A stretch of DNA of 47,997 nucleotides from Chroococcidiopsidaceae cyanobacterium CP_BM_ER_R8_30. Lineage in GTDB: Bacteria; Cyanobacteriota; Cyanobacteriia; Cyanobacteriales; Chroococcidiopsidaceae. The stretch covers positions 1 to 47,997 of the forward strand of contig JAFASY010000206.1 of NCBI GenBank assembly GCA_019244235.1, written 5' to 3'. This document shows, piece by piece, positions 1-7,963 of this stretch. Both the position numbers and the translations under genes were made by a program. How positions within the stretch are numbered: position 1 is the first letter of the stretch; each line of letters begins with the position of its first letter. The notes under the pieces were generated by a model. The model was not told the DNA's origin. It made no database searches and saw only the letters and a list, made by a program, of their open reading frames with translations.

Positions 1-133
1 TGGGCTTTATAAATATAAGCTAGCTACATATTAATAGGTCTGATCATAACCAAAATACTCTTTCCCACCCTGAAGCAATTGAGAGTATACAGCTATAGTA
101 AGAGAAGTAAATAGGTATCCATTGGATAGCCAT

Positions 134-664
134 ATGAATAGAGTCAAGCAGTATCGAGTCAGGCTAACGGAAGAAGAAGATGAGTTGCTGAAGCAGAAAG
201 CTAGAGATCTAGGTCTCAGTGCAGCTGATATTATCCGACTTGGGATCAAGTATTACTTCGAGAAACCAGGTTTTGGCATGTTCATTCAAGAGCGCAGTTT
301 CCCCGAACTCAAAGAAAATTCGGAGTTTCTAAGAAACTGGGAAAAAACCTTTGAGCAATCTATCATCCAGGAATTTGGAGTCAAATGGCAGAACAAGTTA
401 AAACTTGCCTATCTCCAAACCTTGGAGAAGTATAAAGGCATTGTTTACTACAGAGATGGAAAATTTATGTCAAGTATCATTGTCACTGAGGAAAATAGGA
501 ACACGCTTCTTGAGGAGGAGACACAAACAGAAACTCTATCTGAACAGGAGGTAAAAGAGGGTATTTGTCAGTCTTTGACAAAGTACCTAGGGGGTGAGTG
601 GAAGGGTGATGAAGGGATAGTACATACTTTTCTTGCTGGGTTAAAAGTTGACCTAGGCACGTAG
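134..664 (+). CDS. hypothetical protein with ribbon-helix-helix-like N-terminus
   Basis: I do not recognise a named family. From the ATG at 134 the protein has about 176 residues; a TTG at 122 would add four more. The first ~50 residues (RVRLTEEEDELLKQKARDLG, then SAADIIRLGI) read as a short beta strand followed by two helices. This is the pattern of ribbon-helix-helix or Arc/CopG-like DNA-binding domains, so DNA binding is inferred. The rest is charged and helical, with no membrane segment or signal peptide. The gene stands alone, with the GGDEF-EAL gene converging on it 25 bases downstream. The start at 134 is chosen because it is the first ATG, but the ribosome binding site is weak. Confidence 0.6.
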   Translation: MNRVKQYRVRLTEEEDELLKQKARDLGLSAADIIRLGIKYYFEKPGFGMFIQERSFPELKENSEFLRNWEKTFEQSIIQEFGVKWQNKLKLAYLQTLEKYKGIVYYRDGKFMSSIIVTEENRNTLLEEETQTETLSEQEVKEGICQSLTKYLGGEWKGDEGIVHTFLAGLKVDLGT

Positions 665-689
665 CTCCTACAAAGGAAATTCAGAGGAT

Positions 690-3284
690 TTACCACTGCG
701 GATTTGCTGCAATTAAAGCTTCTGCTGTCGAGCTGTCCAAGGGACGGGAAAAAAAATAACCCTGACCAAATTCACAGTTCAACCGTCTAACGAGTGCCAG
801 TTGCTCGGCTGTTTCCAGCCCTTCCGCTGTCGCCTCTACACCAAGTTTTTTAGCCAGTGTGACGATTGTCTCCACAATCGCTAATCCTTGCTCAACGTCG
901 CCACCACTAATGAATGAACGGTCGATCTTCAAACCATTGATGGGGAAGCGGTGGAGACGCCCTAAGGATGAATAGCCGGTGCCAAAATCATCAATGTCCA
1001 AGTGAATGCCTTCATTTCTCAAGAGATTGAGCTTCTCAGTAACTCCATCGCCGTGTTCCATCAGGGCGCTTTCTACGATCTCCAGCTTCAAACTCTTGGC
1101 GTCCAGACCAGTCTCTTGTAAAACTTGGCGAATTTGCAGCACTAACTGTTGCTGCATGAACTGGGGTTTACCAAGATTGACGCTAATCGTCAACTTTTGG
1201 ACATTTAAGGCGACTGATTTGCGGGAAAACTGCTCTTGCCACTGCTTAGTCTGACGGCAGGCTTCATGTAGCACCCACTGATCGATGGCGATAGAAAGTC
1301 CGGCTTCTACCGCCATGGGGATGAACTGCCCTGGTAGAACAATTCCCTGTTGAGGATGCTGCCAGCGCACCAGGGCTTCAAAACCAGTTAACCGTCCGGT
1401 AGCTAGTGACACAATTGGTAGGTAGTAAACCCGAAACTCCTGACGATCAATGGCTTGGCGCAGCTCTGTTTCTAACTTCAGGCGGGTCACAGCTTGCAGG
1501 TGCATGTCTGTAGTAAAAAATTCATAGCACCCCCGACCTTTTGCTTTGGCTTGGTACATTGCGATATCAGCATCTCGCAGGATATCTTCTGGCTGGTTGT
1601 AGCCTGTTGTACTTAAAGCAATGCCAATACTGGCAGAGGTGAACATCTCTTGCCCGTTCAGAGTAAACGGTATTGTTAGCTCTTGTTGGATACGGTTGAT
1701 CAGGCGAAGTACGTCGCCGAAATTCTTAAACCCCTCAAGCAAGATTGTGAACTCGTCTCCCCCAAGTCGGGCAATTGTATCTGTAGGGCGTAGGTGGGCC
1801 TTCAGCCGACTGGCAATGGCAAGCAGTAACTGATCCCCAAACAGATGCCCAAGGCTGTCGTTGATCACCTTAAAACGATCTAAGTCGAGAAACAGTACAG
1901 CAAATAGATAATCCTTATGCCGTTTAACCCGTGCGATCGCCTGCATCAGGCGGTCCACAAACAAAGCCCGGTTGGGTAAGCCAGTTAGCGCATCGTGAAA
2001 CGCGTTGTATTGCAGATGTTTTTCTGCCTGCTTGCGCTCGGTAATGTCGAGTAGTAACCCATCCCAAACCATTCCATTGTCTGTATTCTGTGGACGAGAA
2101 TTGCCTTGAATCCACTTAATTTGACCAGATGGTGTAATTATTCGTCCTTCCCATTGCCAGGGCAATGAGTTCTTAGCTGCCACTGCGACTGAATGTTGTA
2201 GAGACGGTAAGTCATCAGGATAGATCAACTTCCAGAGAGAACCAGCATCTTGTAGAACTGTCTCTGGCGCTAATTCAAAAAGTTGGTGAGAACTCGAACT
2301 GACATACATAAAGGCATCAGGACCATCTTCACAAGGTAAGTACTGATAGACCATCCCTGGCAGATTCGCGATCAACCTTTGATACCTGATTTCACTTCGG
2401 CGGAGTGCTTCCTCTGCTCGCTTACGAGCAGTAATGTCAGTAATGCTGCCAACCAGATGGAGCAAGTTTCCCTTGGCATCTCGTTGCCCCACAATTCCCT
2501 GGTCTAGTACATCAACGTACTGGTTATCCTGGTTAAGAACTCGATATTCAACAGCATAGCGATCGCGGGTTGCCAACATAGCCGCAGCCTGATCTCGTAG
2601 GTGCTGCCTATCCTCTGGATGAATGCGTTCGCGCCACCAGTTTCCCGTTAGTTCAGCGTCTTTGAGCGAATACCCCAAAATTCGGGTTAACCCCTGAGTT
2701 CTGTCAACAGTATCCTGCTGAAGATTCCAGTCGTAGATCATGCAGTTGCTTGCTACTGCTGCTAGCTCGAAACGCTCGTTAGCTAATCTTAGATGCTGTT
2801 CCTGCTCTTTGTTGGAAGCCTCTGCACATTGAGATGCTTTTGTAACTGTATGTAAATTCTGCTCCCGATGCCTGGTTGACTGAGGCAACTGAGCCAGCTT
2901 CAGGTTGACCTTAATCCGTGCCAACAGCCCATGGGCAAAAAAAGGCTTGATGACATAGTCATTTGCCCCAGCTCTCAGTCCGGAAACAAGAGCATCTTCC
3001 TCAGTTTGTGTAGACAGCAGGATGATGGGCAGCTCTCTTGTTTTTGGCTCAGCTCGTAGCGAACGCAGCCACTCGAAACCTTCTGGCATCGTGGCATCAG
3101 CCAAAATCAAGTCAGGAATCTGCTTTAATTGATGGACCGCAATTAAAGCATCTCCCCCTTCTGCCACGACCTCCAATTCATAGTGTTGGCTTAAGAGACG
3201 CTGCAATAACTTGCATGTGTTAGTCTCAATGCCAACTAAGAGAATTCGAGCATTGGGGATAGCTGTCTTTGCTTCCTGAGTCAC
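690..3284 (-). CDS. REC-PAS-PAS-GGDEF-EAL cyclic-di-GMP signalling protein
   Basis: An 864-residue cytoplasmic protein that probably makes and/or degrades cyclic di-GMP. Order of domains: receiver (about 12-130), coiled linker, PAS with PAC (165-292), second PAS (297-418), GGDEF (425-590) and EAL (600-860). The diguanylate cyclase motif GGDEF is intact at 508-512, with an RxxD inhibitory site at 499-502. The phosphodiesterase side shows EAL at 636-638, the Asn in VNLGKPQF, DDFGTG near 765 and EGLE near 821, so both activities look possible. In the receiver the phospho-acceptor Asp63 and Lys113 are present, but the usual acidic pair after the first strand is replaced by Gly-Ile (LLVGIET), so Mg-dependent phosphorylation may be impaired. 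The start codon is GTG. No partner kinase lies beside it. Domain calls are confident; the net activity is unknown. Confidence 0.93.
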   Translation of the reverse strand: MTQEAKTAIPNARILLVGIETNTCKLLQRLLSQHYELEVVAEGGDALIAVHQLKQIPDLILADATMPEGFEWLRSLRAEPKTRELPIILLSTQTEEDALVSGLRAGANDYVIKPFFAHGLLARIKVNLKLAQLPQSTRHREQNLHTVTKASQCAEASNKEQEQHLRLANERFELAAVASNCMIYDWNLQQDTVDRTQGLTRILGYSLKDAELTGNWWRERIHPEDRQHLRDQAAAMLATRDRYAVEYRVLNQDNQYVDVLDQGIVGQRDAKGNLLHLVGSITDITARKRAEEALRRSEIRYQRLIANLPGMVYQYLPCEDGPDAFMYVSSSSHQLFELAPETVLQDAGSLWKLIYPDDLPSLQHSVAVAAKNSLPWQWEGRIITPSGQIKWIQGNSRPQNTDNGMVWDGLLLDITERKQAEKHLQYNAFHDALTGLPNRALFVDRLMQAIARVKRHKDYLFAVLFLDLDRFKVINDSLGHLFGDQLLLAIASRLKAHLRPTDTIARLGGDEFTILLEGFKNFGDVLRLINRIQQELTIPFTLNGQEMFTSASIGIALSTTGYNQPEDILRDADIAMYQAKAKGRGCYEFFTTDMHLQAVTRLKLETELRQAIDRQEFRVYYLPIVSLATGRLTGFEALVRWQHPQQGIVLPGQFIPMAVEAGLSIAIDQWVLHEACRQTKQWQEQFSRKSVALNVQKLTISVNLGKPQFMQQQLVLQIRQVLQETGLDAKSLKLEIVESALMEHGDGVTEKLNLLRNEGIHLDIDDFGTGYSSLGRLHRFPINGLKIDRSFISGGDVEQGLAIVETIVTLAKKLGVEATAEGLETAEQLALVRRLNCEFGQGYFFSRPLDSSTAEALIAANPQW

Positions 3285-3444
3285 AATCCCTGGTCCTGGT
3301 TTTGTAAAGTATGTAGCTATCAGAGCCTTACTGTGATGCCCATTAATAGAAACACCCAGCCCATTTCAATGTTACAGTGTTCTTAGCATATCCGTTGTAT
3401 AAAACCATGCCTTGATTGAGATAAGCTGGAACTGTAAGTACAAC

Positions 3445-3665
3445 CTAGGTAACTTGCCCATCTAGATACTGGCTGGCATCATCCGCCAACTTACGCAAAC
3501 TCTGAGCCCAGACTTCTTCTGGTGTGAATTGTTGATCTAAGACTGGACAATCAATCTTGACTCTTCCTTCGGCATCTGGCAAAACTTTGTAAGGAACTTG
3601 TTTAGCCTTTTCGGAGATGTCATCATACTTGTATCCAATGAAGAAGACCGAGAAGACCGAGAGGT
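3445..3665 (-). pseudogene. dnaK paralogue remnant (N-terminal ATPase-domain fragment)
   Basis: On the minus strand the frame ending with TAG at 3445-3447 reads continuously as a piece of an Hsp70 nucleotide-binding domain. It includes FIGYKYDDIS, then AKQVPYKVLPDAEGRVKID, then QFTPEEVWAQSLRKLADDAS. It aligns by eye with the segment of the intact DnaK of this window that runs from [11 protein letters not shown] through VPYQCVKG to LGATVTQ. The remnant stops exactly where DnaK would continue to the AVITVPAYF motif, and nothing of the rest is present, so this is a fragment of about 70 residues. The wording (VPYKVLPDAEGRVKI) resembles a different DnaK paralogue better than the local dnaK gene. 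Its upstream edge runs into the Rpn-type remnant near a duplicated 9-base unit. Confidence 0.8.
3643..3660. repeat. two tandem 9-bp units at the junction of two gene remnants
   Basis: The unit GAAGACCGA occurs twice in a row at 3643-3651 and 3652-3660. It lies where the dnaK fragment (minus strand) meets the DUF4351 fragment (plus strand). A short duplication at a breakpoint fits illegitimate recombination or slippage, but this is inference. Confidence 0.6.
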
Positions 3666-3899
3666 ATTTATGAACTTGTCCCCGGCTTACTTACAGCGGC
3701 GAGAAGAAATTTTACAGGAGGGAGTGCGACAGGGGCAGCGAGTGATAATTGAGAATCTTCTCAAAGTTCGTTTTGGTTCATTGGACGAGCAGCTATCCAA
3801 GCTCGTTGAGCCGTTGTTAGACTTGTCACCAGAAGAATCCACCCGCCTGCTAACGCAGCTCTCTCGAGTTAGGAGTTGCTGGCAAGATTTGAGCAATGA
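3655..3899 (+). pseudogene. Rpn-family nuclease/transposase remnant (DUF4351 C-terminal region, frameshifted)
   Basis: The readable plus-strand protein contains NLSPAYLQRREEILQEGV, then IIENLLKVRFGSLDE and LLDLSPEESTRLLTQLSR. This is the C-terminal DUF4351 region of the cyanobacterial Rpn family (PD-(D/E)XK recombination-promoting nuclease/putative transposase). The N-terminal nuclease domain is absent. Just after LSR the frame breaks: in the neighbouring frame the family ending ELLARFEQ and a TGA at 3897-3899 follow immediately, so an insertion of a few bases near 3866-3871 has shifted the frame. The open frame from 3598 to 3972 therefore starts inside the dnaK remnant and ends in non-homologous sequence that overlaps psaI. 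I treat the locus as a decayed fragment and not an active gene. Confidence 0.75.
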
Positions 3900-3968
3900 T
3901 GACGGAGCAACCACAAATAAGAAAGTCAGGAGCGGAGCCTATAATAGCTCCGCCGCTCCAACTAGTGG

Positions 3969-4088
3969 TTAAATCCCAGAAGGATCTTCGCGTTCAATGT
4001 ATAGAAACAAGAACGCCATAGCCACTGCAGGCACAACTAGACCAACTATGGGAACTAAGAAAGCGGGTAAATATGATGCTGCAAACAT
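3969..4088 (-). CDS. psaI: photosystem I reaction centre subunit VIII (PsaI)
   Basis: A 39-residue single-span membrane protein. It begins [19 protein letters not shown], continues with a hydrophobic helix through about residue 30, and ends [12 protein letters not shown]. The Leu-Pro pair, the helix and the FLYIERED tail match cyanobacterial PsaI, which sits at the trimer-facing edge of photosystem I next to PsaL and PsaM in the thylakoid membrane. The ATG at 4086-4088 is preceded on the minus strand by AGGAAA at suitable spacing. The stop is TAA at 3969-3971. psaL is not adjacent here, so the gene stands alone between hisS and the two gene remnants. Its length and motifs make the call fairly secure; other small photosystem subunits fit less well. 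Confidence 0.85.
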   Translation of the reverse strand: MFAASYLPAFLVPIVGLVVPAVAMAFLFLYIEREDPSGI

Positions 4089-4178
4089 AGTTTTCCTAAG
4101 GTAATCACAAACTGAATCTACAGCAAATTGCAACCAAGAGCTGGACTGCTTAAAATTTTTAACAAATTGGAGGAGATT

Positions 4179-5462
4179 TTACCTTGCGGTAAAATTATCT
4201 AGCTGGTGGCGCAGATCGTTTGTCATTGATACCAAATCGTCTTGCGCGATCGCCTGCTGTGCCTTAGACACCATCCACTTGAGCTGGACAGTTTGGTTTT
4301 CTGCTTCCTCATCTCCTAAAATCAAGCAACCAATGGCACCACTACGATCGGCACGAGCAAATTGTTTTTTAAAAGCACTGCCACTTAAATCTAATTCGAC
4401 ACTAAACCCAGCATGTCTCAACCTGTAAGCCAATCTGAGGGCTTGAGCTTGGGCTGCGTCACCCCGCGAAATTATATAGAAATCTAGCTCTGGCTTCGGG
4501 GCGGATTGCAGTTGCTGTAGTAACAAAATTAGCCGCTCCAAACCAATTGCCCAGCCTACAGCTGGTATATCTGGTCCACCTAGCTGAGCAACTAGCCCAT
4601 CATAGCGACCGCCGCCACAAATCGTTGCCTGCGTTCCCAAATCACCTGACTGAATTTCAAACGCCGTGTTGGTATAGTAGTCTAAGCCCCGCACTAATCG
4701 GGGATTAAGTTGATAATCGATCCCCAAATCACTCAACAGTTGCTGCACCTGCTCAAAGTGACGCTGGGAACTTGGACCAAGATAGTTCAAGATACTAGGA
4801 GCATTTGTGACAATCCTTTGTGTCCGTTCATCCTTACTATCTAAGATCCGTAGTGGGTTACGACCCAAACGATCCTGTGAGTCCGGATCTAATTCATCTT
4901 TATAGGGCGTCAAGTAGTCCACTAGGGCTTGCCGATAATGCTGCCTATCTTCTACATTCCCTACAGAATTGAGGTAGAGTTGTAAACTCTTTAGACCTAG
5001 CCTCTGTAGGATATCTGTTGCGATCACAATCACTTCAGCATCGGCTCGGGAATCGGCACTACCTATAACCTCCACCCCTAACTGGTGAAACTGGCGCTGT
5101 CGCCCTGCCTGCGGACGTTCGTAGCGGAACATTGCACCAGTGTACCATAGACGTTGAACTCCACCTTGGGTATGCAAGCCGTGTTCGATCAAAGAGCGCA
5201 CTACCCCAGCTGTGCCTTCAGGACGTAGAGTAATCGAGCGATCACCTCGATCTAAGAAGGTATACATTTCCTTCCCTACCACATCAGTCGCTTCACCGAT
5301 GCCACGCTCAAACAGCGATGTCATCTCGAAAATTGGGGTACGAATTTCTTGGTAAGCTGCTTTAGTTAGGAGTGATCGCGCAACTGACTCTACCCATTGC
5401 CAGTATCCTATTTCTTCAGGCAGAATGTCCCGCGTGCCACGTAATGCTTGAATTTCACCCAT
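4179..5462 (-). CDS. hisS: histidyl-tRNA synthetase
   Basis: A class II aminoacyl-tRNA synthetase that charges tRNA-His in the cytoplasm. From the ATG at 5460-5462 it has 427 residues, the usual bacterial length. Visible signatures: the N-terminal [10 protein letters not shown], motif 2 ([17 protein letters not shown]), the histidine-specific [14 protein letters not shown], and motif 3 ([14 protein letters not shown]). A C-terminal anticodon-binding domain begins near residue 325 ([10 protein letters not shown]). A TTG just upstream could add one residue, but the ATG overlaps the stop of the preceding small gene as TGATG, which suggests translational coupling. Confidence 0.97.
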   Translation of the reverse strand: MGEIQALRGTRDILPEEIGYWQWVESVARSLLTKAAYQEIRTPIFEMTSLFERGIGEATDVVGKEMYTFLDRGDRSITLRPEGTAGVVRSLIEHGLHTQGGVQRLWYTGAMFRYERPQAGRQRQFHQLGVEVIGSADSRADAEVIVIATDILQRLGLKSLQLYLNSVGNVEDRQHYRQALVDYLTPYKDELDPDSQDRLGRNPLRILDSKDERTQRIVTNAPSILNYLGPSSQRHFEQVQQLLSDLGIDYQLNPRLVRGLDYYTNTAFEIQSGDLGTQATICGGGRYDGLVAQLGGPDIPAVGWAIGLERLILLLQQLQSAPKPELDFYIISRGDAAQAQALRLAYRLRHAGFSVELDLSGSAFKKQFARADRSGAIGCLILGDEEAENQTVQLKWMVSKAQQAIAQDDLVSMTNDLRHQLDNFTAR

Positions 5463-5719
5463 CAACTCTTGTTTAGACCATAACGATCTCGATAGTACGC
5501 CAAAATTTGCTCTACCTGCTGCCGACTTTGAAGGCTAGCTGTTTGGGCATACTGAATCCACAAGCCACCAACTTGGCTCTGATTGTAATTGAACTCTTCA
5601 GTTACTGCTGGGCACAGTCCCGTCTGTATCCCTTCTACCTGAGATAGATGAGCGGCGATTTCCCTGTACACCGTCAAGGGCAAACCGGAAAACTGAATTT
5701 CCTCTCTCTGCTGCTCCAT
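5462..5719 (-). CDS. conserved small protein upstream of hisS
   Basis: An 85-residue soluble acidic protein of unknown function. It has no signal peptide, membrane helix or Cys cluster. The body ([20 protein letters not shown], then [16 protein letters not shown] and a final IAxYRDRYG-type helix) looks like a small compact alpha/beta fold. It lies directly upstream of hisS on the same strand with a one-base stop/start overlap, so it is probably cotranscribed and coupled. It resembles small conserved cyanobacterial hypothetical proteins, but I cannot name a family. Confidence 0.75.
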   Translation of the reverse strand: MEQQREEIQFSGLPLTVYREIAAHLSQVEGIQTGLCPAVTEEFNYNQSQVGGLWIQYAQTASLQSRQQVEQILAYYRDRYGLNKS

Positions 5720-5742
5720 TTTATGATGATTATATAACCAAA

Positions 5743-6624
5743 CTATCTTTCATGGCGATTGTTCCACCCAGGAAGTTGGCTGGGAGGCGGCGGGTAACTA
5801 GGGGGAGCTGAGGTAGGTGTACCTGGTGGTGAGTAACTAGGGGGAGCTGAGGTAGGTGTACCCTGTGGTGAGGAGTTAGCAGGTTCTTCCCCTATAGCTT
5901 TAGCAACCTCAATCCCATACTGCTCTAGAATTACAACTGGATTAGGACCTTGATTCATTTCAATCCGCTTGACAAGTACTTGCCCATTTGATAATCGTTG
6001 TCCCACCTGAACATAGCGGCTTGTCGCTTCATTTGGGACTTTGACTATTGCCTCAGCTTCGTTGCCCACTTGAACAACACCCGTAACGAGAATAGCTTTT
6101 GCCAAATCTGCCTGTGGTGGGGGTGGTAGGGCAGCAATGGGAGGCGCTGGCGGTAATAGATTACCTGGATGAGGATTAAACTGACTGCCAGCATTGCCAT
6201 TGGTCAACGGCGGCGGTTTCAGCACTGGTGATGAAGCGACTTTCTGGGTTGGTACTGGAAGGCGAGGAGGTTGTGTGGATTGAGGCTGATGCTCAGTAAA
6301 CTTGGGTGGGGACGGGGGGATAGGAACAGCTTCCCCAGGCAGGAGAGCAAATGGGTCAGGACGCCCTTTTACTACCTGTTTTGCCCGCTCATCAGGATTA
6401 GTTGATTGAATCAATCCAGGTGCAGCCGGAGGTGCAGCTGCCACTTCCTGCTTTACAACTGGCGGTTTGGTAGATGGTTGAGCAGGTTGAACAACAGGCT
6501 TTTGCTGCTCTTCTAGTGCAGTAGATGGTGTGGTCACGCTACTCACATGACTTCCTGACCCACTACAACCAGCAACTGTCAAAGCCAGCATTCCTACACA
6601 CGAAATCACAGAAAGTCGCATCAT
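5743..6624 (-). CDS. proline-rich lipoprotein
   Basis: A 293-residue exported protein. The N-terminus MMRLSVISCVGMLALTVAGC is a lipoprotein signal peptide with the lipobox LTVAGC, so Cys20 should be lipidated. Residues 30-180 are rich in Pro, Ser, Thr and Gln and probably form an extended linker. A small folded domain follows at about 178-245 (ILVTGVVQVGNEAEAIVKVP, then YVQVGQRLSNGQVLVKRIE), resembling the short beta domains of pilus-assembly or secretion accessory proteins; that comparison is tentative. The C-terminus contains two 13-residue repeats (GTPTSAPPSYSPP type). GAGGAA precedes the ATG. It lies between hisS and sigF on the same strand. Function unknown. Confidence 0.8.
   Translation of the reverse strand: MMRLSVISCVGMLALTVAGCSGSGSHVSSVTTPSTALEEQQKPVVQPAQPSTKPPVVKQEVAAAPPAAPGLIQSTNPDERAKQVVKGRPDPFALLPGEAVPIPPSPPKFTEHQPQSTQPPRLPVPTQKVASSPVLKPPPLTNGNAGSQFNPHPGNLLPPAPPIAALPPPPQADLAKAILVTGVVQVGNEAEAIVKVPNEATSRYVQVGQRLSNGQVLVKRIEMNQGPNPVVILEQYGIEVAKAIGEEPANSSPQGTPTSAPPSYSPPGTPTSAPPSYPPPPSQLPGWNNRHER
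5795..5872. repeat. two tandem 39-bp coding repeats in the lipoprotein gene
   Basis: Two nearly identical 39-base units (5795-5833 and 5834-5872) encode 13-residue Pro/Ser/Thr repeats at the C-terminus of the lipoprotein. They keep the reading frame and could vary in copy number by slippage. Confidence 0.8.
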
Positions 6625-6773
6625 TGCCAGTTCCTCACAATCTTCACAAGAGAGACTCTAGCCAAAGATTTCACAATGCATTGTCCTTCTTCAAAAACTT
6701 TTTCACTTCAAGATTCGGCTACGCTACCGACTTTAGATTTAGGGTCTCTTATCCCTAGCCAACTTCTTTCCTT

Positions 6774-6799
6774 CTGCCATCTGCCATCTGCCATCTGCC
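6774..6799. repeat. heptanucleotide tandem repeat (CTGCCAT)
   Basis: CTGCCAT occurs three times plus a partial fourth copy in the intergenic DNA between sigF and the lipoprotein gene. Short tandemly repeated heptamers of this sort are typical intergenic elements of cyanobacteria. Confidence 0.85.
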
Positions 6800-6804
6800 T
6801 TTCT

Positions 6805-7596
6805 TCAATCATCTGTTCCCAGCATTGACTGCTGCAATAAAGTTAATCCCTTTTTTACTTGACGGGCAACTGTGACTACACTAATCCCTAAGATTTCTGC
6901 CACCTCTTTTTGTGTTAAATTTTGTAAAAAAATGAAATCCAGGACCTGATGTGTCCGTTTCTCTAGTACAGATAAGCATTGTTGTAAGCGAAGCTCATCC
7001 TCTTGCGCCAGTTGAAAACTACGATAACGACTATCAGGAACGAGTTCTCCCAAGCAAGTCGCGCCCTCTTCTCCATCCTGAACTGGCATGTCCAAGCTTA
7101 GGGGAGCGCGGTTAGCCCACGCTAGTTTAATTTCCTGCCATTCGTCTAGAGTAATTGAGAGCGCAGCTGCTAATTCTGCGTCGGTTGGTTGCCGATTGTA
7201 CAGCTTGAGCCAGTCTCGTGAAACCCCTACAGCCTGTTGATGTAGTGCTAGCCAGCGCCGGGGAATTCGCACTGTCACTCCTTTATCTCGCAGGTAATGT
7301 TGAATTTCACCACGGATATAGGGAATTGCAAATGAACTGAAGGCATGTCCTCTAGCCAGATCAAACCGTTCGATTGCCTGAATTAATCCTATACAACCGA
7401 CTTGAAGTAGATCGTCATAGCTTTCATTGCATTGATTGAGCCAGTGGTATGCTTGTTTTCTGACTAGTCCAAAATTGAGTTCAACCAGACGATTGCGGAT
7501 ATCTGCTGAGGGGCACTGCTGATATTTTCTAAGCAAAGATGCGCTCTCACGCTTTAGCTCAGTATTGACATCAATAGGGGTATACGCTAAGACCAT
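6805..7596 (-). CDS. sigF: group 3 RNA polymerase sigma factor, SigF type
   Basis: A 263-residue alternative sigma factor. Region 2 is clear at about residues 45-115 (DDLLQVGCIGLIQAIERFDL, then FSSFAIPYIRGEIQHYLRDKG). It is followed by region 3 with RIPRRWLALHQQ and region 4 with a helix-turn-helix near the C-terminus (LTQKEVAEILGISVVTVARQ). There is no region 1.1, as expected for group 3. The wording closely follows cyanobacterial SigF. In Synechocystis SigF is needed for pilin expression and motility, which is of interest given pilBTC further along this window. It could also be another group 3 sigma factor, but the RNA-binding and HTH segments favour SigF. The ATG at 7594-7596 has a weak ribosome binding site. 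Confidence 0.88.
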   Translation of the reverse strand: MVLAYTPIDVNTELKRESASLLRKYQQCPSADIRNRLVELNFGLVRKQAYHWLNQCNESYDDLLQVGCIGLIQAIERFDLARGHAFSSFAIPYIRGEIQHYLRDKGVTVRIPRRWLALHQQAVGVSRDWLKLYNRQPTDAELAAALSITLDEWQEIKLAWANRAPLSLDMPVQDGEEGATCLGELVPDSRYRSFQLAQEDELRLQQCLSVLEKRTHQVLDFIFLQNLTQKEVAEILGISVVTVARQVKKGLTLLQQSMLGTDD

Positions 7597-7908
7597 AGTT
7601 ATAAGTTAAGGAGTTAAAGATATAAGGTGCGATTATTGCTAGCGCTTGAGGGCAAACTTGATGCGGCAAGGTCTAAAACCATAACCATTCAAAGTGCTGC
7701 ACGCTTATCAAGCAGCTGCATTGGTGTTTCGCTTTGACTAAAGCAGAATCGCAGGTAGAGGGGTTGTTTCCAACTACGGCTTAACGCTCTGTCTCCTATC
7801 AAGAGTAAGAAGTTTTCTATGCTGACTACTACCGAAAATCCACGGAAATTTACCTACAGATAGATGTTGTTCTGGTAAAACAGCTATAGATCTGTGAGGA
7901 CATGAAAA
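7597..7908. other. intergenic region upstream of sigF
   Basis: About 310 bases lie between the sigF start and the hairpins behind psbO. They should hold the sigF promoter (minus strand). I see a short hairpin (GCTTT-gact-AAAGC at 7731-7744) but no convincing coding frame and no confident promoter boxes. Confidence 0.4.
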
Positions 7909-7924
7909 AGGGGCATATGCCCCT
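7909..7924 (-). terminator. rho-independent terminator of psbO
   Basis: A perfect 16-base palindrome (AGGGGCAT/ATGCCCCT). On the minus strand it is followed directly by a run of five T, so it has stem-plus-U-tract form for transcripts leaving psbO. Confidence 0.8.
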
Positions 7925-7937
7925 AAAATAGCTGAGT

Positions 7938-7958
7938 CAAGCGCCCTTTGGGCGCTTG
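7938..7958 (-). terminator. first hairpin behind psbO
   Basis: Nine-base arms (CAAGCGCCC and GGGCGCTTG) enclose a three-base loop six bases after the psbO stop codon. It lacks a direct T run, so it may act together with the second hairpin or protect the mRNA 3' end. Confidence 0.65.
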
Positions 7959-7963
7959 TCATC

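Noticed and set aside
5795-5872. CRISPR-like repeat
   Set aside because: Only two abutting units with no spacer; they are coding tandem repeats.
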